IMG/VR virus record: IMGVR_UViG_3300021959_000011
Coordinates: 1 to 64,000 of that record
Origin: a virus
Length of the DNA: 64,000 nt
Strand: one strand, 5' to 3'
In this document: in pieces, positions 44,801 through 52,423 of the stretch
Layout of the letters: every line of letters begins with the position of its first letter
How positions within the stretch are numbered: position 1 is the stretch's first letter
Translations under genes and position numbers: made by a program
Notes under the pieces: model-generated
Database searches by the model: none
What the model was told of the DNA's origin: nothing
Seen by the model: the letters and a program-made list of their open reading frames with translations, nothing else

Positions 44801-45663
44801 TTTTGTTGAATTTTACCATTCTGAATAGAAATTAATTGAATAAAGTTTTTGGTATCAGAACCACCATACTCTCTTTTCTTAAACACAAGGGTCGTTTTAT
44901 ATCGATCTGCGCCTGGCGAATTATAGTTTTGTGTGCCTTGGGCGTTATCTAAAAGACTAGGATCGTCATTTGCACTAATCACTTGTTCTTGAATTTCTAA
45001 ACCAATTCTATATGATGGCGAATTTGTATACTTATCAAGAATAATTTTTTGATCTTGCACAACCACCATATGTTTTTGTACATAGTAAATACCACTTTCG
45101 ATAAACGCAATGGAACCCGTACCAATAGGTGTTTCTTCTACTGGTCTTACAATACAACTATAATCTGATTGATTTGTAGATGATATCGTTGTTAAAATTT
45201 CATTAGGTAAAAATGAAATACTATCTCCGTCCGCAAAACTGACTGATGACGGGTCTGATGGATTTGCACCAGTTGTATACTTTACATAAATTGTGTCGGG
45301 GTCATCTGTTGTTTCAGTGCCAGTTGCACCAACTGCGTGTACAATAATACCTTGTACACCAGAAATAGAACCAGTAACAGTTCTACCTATAAAATCTGTA
45401 GGACTGATATAGGAATTTGCACCATTTAAATCAATCTTTACATATGTTGCACTAATATCTACTGCAGATTGTCCAGGCACCACCATTGCACCTTCTTTGA
45501 AGAAATGGTCTGCCATGTTTGCAATTTGTTGTTGCAAAGTAGTTTGGATTTGAGTAAGTTCACGCGCCTGTACAGAATGGCCTGGCTTGAATAAAATTCT
45601 CAAATAGCCTGTATTTACATCATAATCATCGTAATACGGTGTTACATTAAAATTTGTAGCCAT
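38896..45663 (-). CDS. Giant baseplate/tail protein of the DUF4815 type
   Basis: Encodes 2255 aa. The N-terminus (NVTPYYDDYD, then RILFKPGHSVQARELTQIQT and LQQQIANMADHFFKEGAMVVPG) is the signature opening of the DUF4815 family found in T4-like marine phages. Also typical is GKAYVRGYEIETLATTFVDYKRSRDD near residue 430. The rest is a series of beta-rich domains. One segment near 1690-1850 (YITSVDLFFSTKDEG, GYPGQKILPFGEKTLYP, RFDCPVYVQDSTEYCIVV) is another domain I have seen described only as phage virion protein. In T4 the slot after gp8 holds gp9/gp10, so a distal wedge or fibre-adaptor role is inferred. Separated from gp8 by 31 bases. Confidence 0.8.
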   Translation of the reverse strand: MATNFNVTPYYDDYDVNTGYLRILFKPGHSVQARELTQIQTTLQQQIANMADHFFKEGAMVVPGQSAVDISATYVKIDLNGANSYISPTDFIGRTVTGSISGVQGIIVHAVGATGTETTDDPDTIYVKYTTGANPSDPSSVSFADGDSISFLPNEILTTISSTNQSDYSCIVRPVEETPIGTGSIAFIESGIYYVQKHMVVVQDQKIILDKYTNSPSYRIGLEIQEQVISANDDPSLLDNAQGTQNYNSPGADRYKTTLVFKKREYGGSDTKNFIQLISIQNGKIQQKVRSTDYAVLEETLARRTFDESGDYTVSPFKLDIRALFNENSNRGVFTMKDFEFDTEVDAKNQAYDRFSEYSGMVDGVLDVGLAHTVGPIERAAYPDQDLDTTGEKFYPGRTHADLVYALQQNLSLGLEAGKAYVRGYEIETLATTFVDYKRSRDDIQKNNEYLTAKLGTYVYVTDNMTLPFINEEVLFTNLNTNGPDFVTIDDSFTVTTYAYSPEADFSDANNTLGHDVVATAKVKYVEHYKNAQVNDFLQGDWNGTNASVETGIWKVYLYDFKFQKNPLTTKDYTINDVRSLVSKEKVGTGALQTYRFTSNVLSDYSVIDQNQDFANKNILVSEYEDRKVRGIVYDFNATRSSALVKMLGSGNFTSDDAALLTPRQFKPNEILKEITFTSTGGTTNLFNSLANYRYIDNGARILNKQVIFDGDGSSIVDTYADYVKTVRFIDDVSGNETIDTSYTVQREINAQVINPDGGQPRVVIELSPNVAETFGTYNSDYYFLVKPPTDDANVGGIESIASEDVQISISGKTLTITNLSVASVGQSVKLFIPIIKTEAVEKQKRLIEDVVITPYSLINGVGNFTEVGKTFVSSPSSDTFEADILYTSLNASGDIPETFQDAQGYDLSLADLQLQHSDIHELKKIYDTCNVNTIAYQTNVDGTFKLIVEMTAEELLFALSAWNYYEETGADPFTDTTENAPFRQDILDLIESGGTPVPASGGVPSKIVDVTNRYTFDNGMRPGVLNLGNVTLKRGQSICAGRPIIVYSYFEHSAGDYASVDSYTHANSGLTYGEIGEFNSSRLSDVLDFRPATIYEANDGTTESKLRGYSKISTSGEYPLDNTYVICDYRQYLARKDKVFVDKIGNFKVKYGSSSLTPEYPEDPDDGMVLYRLQASPYTATVQDVKAEMVDNKRYTMRDIGALETRIKSLEYYTSLSLLEKETKDMQITDENGMDRFKNGFVVEPFTGHNIGDVFDPEYNCSIDSVSGQLRPRFAEKNTNMKFRYNDSSHYSDHDGVLLLPYEDVMVINQDKSSKTVNVNPFAIFTFRGSIKLTPASDEWRDVNRQPDLTINREGQFDNIQFLANEMGVLGTEWNNWQTAWTGTEVTGNTQFNDFMRGPGIRRVTGRNETIQTTNNQTRTGITTELVPRVTTENMGDRVVNTEIVPFIRERSIFFHGTRMKPNTKVYPFFDDVDVSEFCVAAQTHTVGSMTQSANNFINDNEQKWISEAGEMTLTGDTSGHQTNVFGLEYVDTNSVRFFVVDNMDNKNYTTLERMYLRDARGNSIRVGNYQSGEGVSVDNKVLKTNDLGQVRGIFNLPNTDNIRFRTGDRIFRLTDQPNNSDDTDTNAQTNYTAKGTIETRQQTILSTRTAEIVQRNISDTRTLQNTTTRRVVESDTGWYDPLAETILIEEDGGAYITSVDLFFSTKDEGIPVTLQLRETVNGYPGQKILPFGEKTLYPNQVQISDDGSLPTNFRFDCPVYVQDSTEYCIVVLADTQGYRCHVSRLGEEALDGSGIISEQPYAGVFFKSQNASTWTADQMEDLKFKVYRAKFDNSKKSTLYFANEDYDSLGSEENRILLGTDSMELTANSHIVTFHAIDHGCIGTDFHENHNYVQITGFKDNALFGGTDSTNSLSGAQLNGIHKVLSTTLDSFSIDMRNVKYNETTIDFNNKTYSAATGTNVMPATSGRFSPVGVDGFLPYLNSNIKYDLMMPIVQNVQLPGTNIQYKFKSISGASQDGDQIAGVKDSNWSTMVPNSNITFNAPRMISSRFNEQQFNSGNAINKKSLVYEIDMYSESDNLSPQVDTQRCSAILVSNRTNSPQWTSDVDANGIQTDTNLASGNIGHVYTGFVSELESTGGSVDATYITREIQLAQPSKSMKIVITANRPADTDIDLYYKTKSSDSLEYRKLPYTFIERPDGYGIPANSISDFREFEYDIRDIEEFIGFGVKIVLRSKNSSIVPRVSDLRIVALAT

Positions 45664-45694
45664 GTTTTCTCTCTTGTTCTAGATACTACTTAAA

Positions 45695-47389
45695 TTAGAA
45701 TTCAAAGACAACTTTAATATCTTCGATTTGGTCGACAGCACGCGAAACTGGTTGTCTGTTTTCTATGTATAATACTTTTCCAGTACCAGTATCGATATCA
45801 AAAATTGTCTGTCCTGCAGTACCATAATTAGGATGTTTTGGGCCTCTATAAGAAGTACCGTATGCAAGTTTATCTGTATATTCATCAACTGGATCACTTA
45901 AAATAACAATTTGTCTGAATACTGATCTATCTCCAGTTACAGGGAATACAGATTCTGTAACATTTGTTACACCATCTTCTGATCTTGTATCTTGTTCATC
46001 ATATTCTAGTTTGAGTGCAACCATCGCATAATAACCACCCAATTCTTCAACTGCGTTAAATCCATGTCCAGTTGTAGGCGAAATGATTGGTTTTGCTTTA
46101 CATGCAGACACACTAGATGATGATACATTTCCTGCCGAGACAGTTGCGGTTGCGTTAGTGTATCCTGTACCTTTATTGGTAATCATTACTTTTTTAATTT
46201 GGTCGCCCTGAGTAATTCCATATGCAGTAAATCCTGTACCATCACCATTAATTTCAACATCTGGTGCAATAACAATACTACCAGAACCACCCTCTCCCTC
46301 TAGAAATGCATTTTCAATTGTGATTGTTGCAACATTGGTAGAAGTATTAAAATTCCAATTACTAATTTTTCTTTGTACTGGAGTAGTCGCACCAGTTTTT
46401 GTAAATACTACTGCATAACCAGTATAATCATTTGTTGCGAGTGCAGTTGCAGTTCCAGATAAGGTTACTGCAAAACTTAAAGTGCCCTCTGCAACTGTTG
46501 AATTGGATTGATTAATATTTTGATAATATCCAGAACCACCAGCATGGCCACTATTTACATTATCATCAGTAATTTTAACCCAATCAATTCCACCAGAATT
46601 TGCGATTGCATTTTGTTTAATTTGCCACTGTACATAATCAGCAGTCGCGGCATTTGGTTCTGCAGTCAAAAACTTAACAGGTACATAATCCTTTGTCAAG
46701 AATTTTAATGATGCATCTAAATCTACAGAATACATATATTTCCATGCATAACCATCACCAGTTTCAATAATTGCATTTGTTGGTGTACCAGTTGGTTTTA
46801 CTGTAGATTTACCAGGCTGCACACCAACTGCAGCATCTTTCCAACTAGTATTATTGATACATTTATAAACATTGAACTGGTTGTTGCCTTCTGTCAAGAT
46901 ATATCCATTAGGAATAATTTCTTCTACGTTGTCATGTTCATACATTGTGTATTGGGTATCAGTATTCCAATCAATTCTAGGAATTGCAAGAGAGATTGTG
47001 TCTGCAGAAACTTTCTTGAGTGCCAATAGATCAGATTTTGTTGTATTATGATATCCGACAGAATCTTCTGGAGTTGGTGGATTACTGTCATCATCCCAAG
47101 ATGAATACTTACCAATACCCATGTAAAGATTGTTGAAAAGTGACCTGTTGTAGAATGCCCAAGAGACACCCCCATCAGTTACAATACCTGACAAATGAGT
47201 TGGTGGCACTGTACCAGAAACCCCACCACCATCTGGTCCTACTGCAACATACAAATTTGAATTGTGCAAAACAACATCACCCTCATTGTAGGAATTACTT
47301 TCTTTCCACAATGGTGATTGTTCATTAATAGATTCAATGAACTGCTGTGCATTGAAAATTCTAAGTTTGTTGGTAATAATAGCAGACAT
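45695..47389 (-). CDS. gp8: Baseplate wedge protein gp8
   Basis: Encodes 564 aa, against about 334 in T4. Diagnostic elements: N-terminal ITNKLRIFNAQQFIESI, the SLFNNLYMGIGKYSSWDDDSNPP block with the PP turn, the following SVGYHNTTKSDLLALKKV, DGYAWKYMYSVDLDASLKFLTKDYVPV, and the C-terminal region with VFRQIVILSDPVDE. T4 gp8 forms a dimer in the wedge that contacts gp7 and gp10. The extra 230 residues are mostly between positions about 40-80 (WKESNSYNEGDVVLHNSNLYVAVG) and 290-400, the latter strand-rich and Gly/Ser/Thr-rich. The gene order gp25, gp6, gp7-like, gp8 matches T4 and supports the call. An exact late promoter octamer lies upstream. Confidence 0.85.
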   Translation of the reverse strand: MSAIITNKLRIFNAQQFIESINEQSPLWKESNSYNEGDVVLHNSNLYVAVGPDGGGVSGTVPPTHLSGIVTDGGVSWAFYNRSLFNNLYMGIGKYSSWDDDSNPPTPEDSVGYHNTTKSDLLALKKVSADTISLAIPRIDWNTDTQYTMYEHDNVEEIIPNGYILTEGNNQFNVYKCINNTSWKDAAVGVQPGKSTVKPTGTPTNAIIETGDGYAWKYMYSVDLDASLKFLTKDYVPVKFLTAEPNAATADYVQWQIKQNAIANSGGIDWVKITDDNVNSGHAGGSGYYQNINQSNSTVAEGTLSFAVTLSGTATALATNDYTGYAVVFTKTGATTPVQRKISNWNFNTSTNVATITIENAFLEGEGGSGSIVIAPDVEINGDGTGFTAYGITQGDQIKKVMITNKGTGYTNATATVSAGNVSSSSVSACKAKPIISPTTGHGFNAVEELGGYYAMVALKLEYDEQDTRSEDGVTNVTESVFPVTGDRSVFRQIVILSDPVDEYTDKLAYGTSYRGPKHPNYGTAGQTIFDIDTGTGKVLYIENRQPVSRAVDQIEDIKVVFEF

Positions 47390-47430
47390 TTTTATAATAC
47401 CCTTTATAGATTAATTTTTTTTGTTTCTTT

Positions 47431-47438
47431 TATTTATA
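47431..47438 (-). promoter_or_regulatory. T4-type late promoter octamer TATAAATA
   Basis: Exact TATAAATA on the minus strand in the 62-base gap before gp8, 42 bases upstream of its ATG, with an AAAGGGTATT ribosome site after it. Confidence 0.75.
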
Positions 47439-47451
47439 AGATTTTTTTGTG

Positions 47452-50400
47452 TCAAATCTGTTGCAACTCTTTTAATTCCGCAAAACTTGTAGGTTCAGTA
47501 GAATATTGTTGAATAATTGTTTCATGAGTGATGTTTGTGCGCGTATTATATTTGGTCATTACATCATCAATACTTTCTAAATATAGATTATTATCAACAC
47601 TTTGTGGTGTTTGATTAAATTTCATTCTTTCAATTGATGCGAAAGTCATACCAGATAATAAAGGTCCGTCGACTCCTGCAGTATCCTTAGATATAACTAA
47701 ATGTTTAGGCATCAGATTTACGTGTGCATCTAACACTGCGCGATAAGATTTGTCGTAACTTGCCATTATATTTTGTATTGTTTCTTGTTGCCAGTCATGA
47801 TCTGTACCATCAGTAACACCTAAATACTGATTATTTCCATATGTTGGAACCATTCCAAAGGTATTATCTCCATTTGGATTTTGCATAATAGTATGTTGAG
47901 TACCCTTCATATTAATATTATTGAATTCTCCATCAAATCCATAGTAGTCCAAATATGGAGAACCCTGTGCCTCTTCATACGGACTAAATCTATATCTAAC
48001 AAGATTATCAAATGGGAATATTGCAGAAAAATTAAATTTGAACCTTTCCAGTGATTTATAAGTACTACCACTATCTGGCAATTCCTTTGGTTGAATTTTC
48101 ACAATAAACTTTTCATCTCTTGGATTCGCGCCGTCTCTGATTGAACCAATCCAAGAACTATTTACTCTTTCAACATTACCCCTAGTTTTCTTATCCCATC
48201 TAAACTCTATATTATTTAGTGGACTTTCATTGGGTAAATTTAGATAACTATTTTCTAAAACAACTCCAAACATAATAGTATTGTTCACACTATCTTCCAC
48301 TGCACTAATAATTTTATATTTTGCCCAAGGCCTTGTAGATTTCCATTCATCATCTACAATATTTTTTTCAGATATATTGTAGATTGTAAATGTTCTTTCT
48401 AATATTTCACCACCATAAAAAAATGAATAATCCTTACCAGAACCATCTAACTGATTTAATCCAACATATTTAACTTCGTTCCAAGTGGTTGCGTTTGTAA
48501 ACCCATCTCCTAATAGGACATATCTGCCAGAACCAGTATCTACTGACTGTCCAGCTGGAGTATCATCACCTACTCCATATAATTCATTCATTGCAGATTG
48601 TCTATTGTTGTATACAATAGTATAACCATGTGACATGATATCATTAGAGTTTTGGGGATCTGTGTCTTGTCCTGTCCATACACCCAACCCATCCATGTTT
48701 TTAACTGTGACATCAACATTCTTGATAATCTCATAGAACAAGAATAGGTATGCATCTTTCAGTCTTTTACCTTCGACTTTGGATAGTAGTGTTAATTCAC
48801 CAAACATCATCATACCAGCTGGGTGGATAACTTTTTTAACAATATCTCTCCACTCATCAATAACTCTACCAACTTGAATTACATAGGAATAATCCTGCCA
48901 TAGATAACTATCATGTATTCTATTATTATCCGATAAGAAACCTTGGTCTGAAACAAAAGAACCATCACGCACACATAAAGGTCCAGTTATGGGAACAACA
49001 ACTGCAGTACCATCTCCTAATCCTGTTAAATCTAGTGTTGGTGGAGTGACATATCCAATTCCAAATCCATCATATGCATCATTTGGGTCATTTTGAGTAA
49101 TTTTAATATCTTTAATTCCACCAATAGTATCTCCTTTTGCAAGTAAAGTTGCACCAAGACCCTGAGAAACATAACTACCAGTTTGTTCTGAAACAAATGT
49201 TGATGGTGGAATGATATACCCAAATCCACCTGTCATTAAGTCAACTCTTTTTACACCACCCCTAGGCATCTCTGTCCAATTAATTGTAACACTATAATAA
49301 TCTGGAATTGGTACAGGACGCAAAGATTTTAAATCATCACCAGAACGTATGGTTAAATCGTCTACAAAACCAGTAGTATCACTCAAAAGTCCAGTGATAG
49401 AATCCCATGTTTCTGGTTTCCCGCCCGTATCATAAATTTCTTCCATAATAGTAAGTTTATTATTTGCAATTGCATAATAATATTTTGCATTACTATTTTT
49501 AGTATTCTCTGCATTAACTGCAATGTTTGATTTTTCGATGGGGTCAAGTTCCCATTCATATAAAGTTTCTACATTGGAGTTAGCGGCATCCAAGAAAGTT
49601 GTATATCTGTTTCCTTTAGTAATTCTAAATGAGTCAAAATATGCAGCGATATAATCCCCCATATCAAGTTCACCAAATACTCTAAATTCCGTATCTTCCC
49701 ATGCAGCGCCACCCTGACTATGGTTACAATATCCATAAGGAGATAAACCAGCAAAAACATTTCCCCAAGAATAATCAGAAAGTTTGAATGTATGTTCTGT
49801 TGTTGGGTCTAAATCTGCATCTGTATGCGTTGCATTTGTAGTAAATTGGGAGACACTTACAGTAAATACATCTCCAACATCCCTAGTAACTTTGATTCTT
49901 GATTTGTTGCCTTGCCAATCACCGGCAAGACCAGGCGCCAATGAGTTTCCATCAAATACTAATTCCGCATCTGATTGCAAATGGTTATACCAAATTTGAT
50001 AACCGCCACCCGACAACGTACCTTGCATCGATCTTAATACTGATAAACTATGTTCTTTTCCTGTATCTGGGTCTTTGTAAAATCCTATCAATGCACCAAT
50101 TGTGTCATTATCACCACCAGAGGCCGTAACGGTTACTCCAAAGTCATATTGCGAATAACCAGAAGGAGAGTAAAATCCTGTTAACCGCGCCAAGTTTGTT
50201 GTACACTCAATTCTATCTAAACTTGAATTATATGTGAATGCATTCAAATCACTTGCATCTGCTGGAAAATTATTTGAACTATCGTGAGAAAATCTCCCCC
50301 AAGTATCAAAAATTTGTTGTCTTGTTGGTGGTGGATCATCTGACCCTAAACCAGCATCACTGTCTGCAGCAATAAACAATCTGTCAGTAGATTCAATATC

Positions 50401-52419
50401 TGCACAATCCACAGAAAGTGCATTAAGGACAAGGGCCCCATTTAAATAAATTTTTGTGCCACTACCCACAACTGAATGTACTGCAATATGATTCCACGCA
50501 CTATAACTAATTGGTAAAACAACACTTGCCACCTCACTATCTTTATTCTGGATAATAATAGTGTTATCTGGTTTTTGCCACAATGTGAATGCATTATACG
50601 TACCATCTGATGCACCAATAGAGAATAATGCAGAACCCCTAGAATTATCAGTGTCTAAAGTAACTGGTAAATACCAAAAATCAACGATCAATTCATCTTC
50701 GCCTGCGATTTCAATCGCTGCGTCTTTAACTTCTACAAACCCATTTGTAAACAAGGTACTTTCATTACCAAAAAGTGGCCCTGCCAATGGAGTTTCTAGT
50801 TTTGCATTTGTTCTTAATGTCTGTAAACTATTTTTATATTCTTTATAGTTTCTACTATCAGTCATTGTTTCAAAGTCTAATAGAGTTGTTACATTATCAA
50901 AATAATTATCAATATTTCTAACATCTACAACTTCGTTTCTAGAAGATCCTGTAGTAAAAGTTTCTCCCCCATCTGAGAAATCCCAATAATAATTTGGATA
51001 AGTATCATTCGATTCGTGTTGTACCCAAGTGATATTTTTATCTTCTGTTACACCAGTTACTTTAGTAACAGTACCAATTGCACCACTACCAAAAGTTCCT
51101 TCGCCTTCAAAAATTACTTCTTCACCAGTAATATAATTATCACCTTCGTTTACAATTTCGATTGAGTCAACTTGTCCATCTGTGGTGTTTGTTATTCTTG
51201 CACCGAAACCTGTACCACTGCCGGCAGATGATATAAAAGAATTTAAGTACATATTTCTGGGATAATTTCTGCCTGGGTTTTGAATGTCAAAACCAGTAAC
51301 ACATGTCCACAATTTTTCTTTGAATGTTACACCATTTTCATTTTCAATGAATACATTTTCTTGATCTTGAAATTCACCAAAAATACTACTAATAAAATAT
51401 TCTCTCACCGCATTATTAGATAGAGAGTATTCTTGATATCTCTCTACTGTCGCAAAGGCTTTACTAGTTTCTCCAACAACTCTTATTGGATTTGTAAGTG
51501 CATTCGTGCTAGGTTGAGTTCTAATACTTGTTTCCGCCGTCCATTCATTATTACTTACCTTAAAAACATTTTCTTTTGGATAGTAGAATGAAATATCTTC
51601 GTTGAAAAAAGTTCTGAATAAAAATTCATATGATTTTTCTGAACCTTTTGCAAGATAAAACTCTTTCATAAGTTTCAGAAATTGTTTTTTGTTTGTAAAT
51701 TTAGTTTTCTTAATATCAGATTTATTATTGCCGGTGGATGCATTTGTGGTTTTAAGTCTATATAGAACTCTGATTGCAACTTGATCCGTAGGTGCAACAA
51801 TTTGACCTGTATTTTTATCGTAGAATATAATTCTATCTTCTGATACAATATAGTCTTCGTCTTTAACTAATTCTACAAAATCATCTGGAAAAGTTAGGTT
51901 TGCAAATACTTGCGAAGGAGTTTCACTACTTCTTGTAATTAATGATTCATCTGTGTATTGTCCAGTAGTTGGATTTACATAAACTTTAAAATCTACAACT
52001 CTGGTTGTTACAGTTTTTCCTTCGTAGAAAGAAGGCTCTCTATAAGAGATTGAAAATTCCGAACTAACACCATTACCCAAGAAATCATCAGATTCAAATC
52101 TTTCATTCTCCAACGGAGACACACCAAAAATTCCAGATAATTCTGAATTAATTTGATTTTTATTTTTGACCTGAACTGTATTTGGAAATGCTTCTGCAAG
52201 TAGGTGCTTAAATTCATCTACAAAAATATCTAGAGTGTTATCCAAATCCGAATAATCTAATATTTCTGCACCAACATCAAGAGTATTTGTTTCTTGAGAC
52301 ATCCATTCATAATACAACTCTAAAAATTTTACAAAATTATCATAATCATTCTGTTGTAAATAGAATGGTAGTTCAGAACGAACCTGAGATGCTAAATCTT
52401 TATAGTTACTATTATCCAT
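47452..52419 (-). CDS. Large baseplate wedge protein, gp7-like, with inserted lectin-type domains
   Basis: Encodes 1655 aa, longer than T4 gp7 (about 1032). Its slot between gp6 and gp8 is that of gp7, the wedge initiator. N-terminus (LPFYLQQNDYDNFVKFLELYYEWMSQ) followed by GAEILDYSDLDNTLDIFVDEFKHLL is of the type opening marine phage counterparts. Residues about 555-670 read as a LamG/concanavalin-like domain (ELIVDFWYLPVTL, SAWNHIAVHSVVGSGTKIYLNG). Residues about 715-875 form a second sandwich (YDFGVTVTASGGDNDTIGALIGFYKDP, RIKVTRDVGDVFTVSVSQF). The remaining parts hold GxGFGARITNTTDGQVDSIEIVNEG-type strands repeated several times (also GGIKDIKITQND). Two lectin-type inserts in a wedge protein are unusual. 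Homology to T4 gp7 is by position and style, not by alignment. Confidence 0.7.
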   Translation of the reverse strand: MDNSNYKDLASQVRSELPFYLQQNDYDNFVKFLELYYEWMSQETNTLDVGAEILDYSDLDNTLDIFVDEFKHLLAEAFPNTVQVKNKNQINSELSGIFGVSPLENERFESDDFLGNGVSSEFSISYREPSFYEGKTVTTRVVDFKVYVNPTTGQYTDESLITRSSETPSQVFANLTFPDDFVELVKDEDYIVSEDRIIFYDKNTGQIVAPTDQVAIRVLYRLKTTNASTGNNKSDIKKTKFTNKKQFLKLMKEFYLAKGSEKSYEFLFRTFFNEDISFYYPKENVFKVSNNEWTAETSIRTQPSTNALTNPIRVVGETSKAFATVERYQEYSLSNNAVREYFISSIFGEFQDQENVFIENENGVTFKEKLWTCVTGFDIQNPGRNYPRNMYLNSFISSAGSGTGFGARITNTTDGQVDSIEIVNEGDNYITGEEVIFEGEGTFGSGAIGTVTKVTGVTEDKNITWVQHESNDTYPNYYWDFSDGGETFTTGSSRNEVVDVRNIDNYFDNVTTLLDFETMTDSRNYKEYKNSLQTLRTNAKLETPLAGPLFGNESTLFTNGFVEVKDAAIEIAGEDELIVDFWYLPVTLDTDNSRGSALFSIGASDGTYNAFTLWQKPDNTIIIQNKDSEVASVVLPISYSAWNHIAVHSVVGSGTKIYLNGALVLNALSVDCADIESTDRLFIAADSDAGLGSDDPPPTRQQIFDTWGRFSHDSSNNFPADASDLNAFTYNSSLDRIECTTNLARLTGFYSPSGYSQYDFGVTVTASGGDNDTIGALIGFYKDPDTGKEHSLSVLRSMQGTLSGGGYQIWYNHLQSDAELVFDGNSLAPGLAGDWQGNKSRIKVTRDVGDVFTVSVSQFTTNATHTDADLDPTTEHTFKLSDYSWGNVFAGLSPYGYCNHSQGGAAWEDTEFRVFGELDMGDYIAAYFDSFRITKGNRYTTFLDAANSNVETLYEWELDPIEKSNIAVNAENTKNSNAKYYYAIANNKLTIMEEIYDTGGKPETWDSITGLLSDTTGFVDDLTIRSGDDLKSLRPVPIPDYYSVTINWTEMPRGGVKRVDLMTGGFGYIIPPSTFVSEQTGSYVSQGLGATLLAKGDTIGGIKDIKITQNDPNDAYDGFGIGYVTPPTLDLTGLGDGTAVVVPITGPLCVRDGSFVSDQGFLSDNNRIHDSYLWQDYSYVIQVGRVIDEWRDIVKKVIHPAGMMMFGELTLLSKVEGKRLKDAYLFLFYEIIKNVDVTVKNMDGLGVWTGQDTDPQNSNDIMSHGYTIVYNNRQSAMNELYGVGDDTPAGQSVDTGSGRYVLLGDGFTNATTWNEVKYVGLNQLDGSGKDYSFFYGGEILERTFTIYNISEKNIVDDEWKSTRPWAKYKIISAVEDSVNNTIMFGVVLENSYLNLPNESPLNNIEFRWDKKTRGNVERVNSSWIGSIRDGANPRDEKFIVKIQPKELPDSGSTYKSLERFKFNFSAIFPFDNLVRYRFSPYEEAQGSPYLDYYGFDGEFNNINMKGTQHTIMQNPNGDNTFGMVPTYGNNQYLGVTDGTDHDWQQETIQNIMASYDKSYRAVLDAHVNLMPKHLVISKDTAGVDGPLLSGMTFASIERMKFNQTPQSVDNNLYLESIDDVMTKYNTRTNITHETIIQQYSTEPTSFAELKELQQI

Positions 52420-52423
52420 GTAT

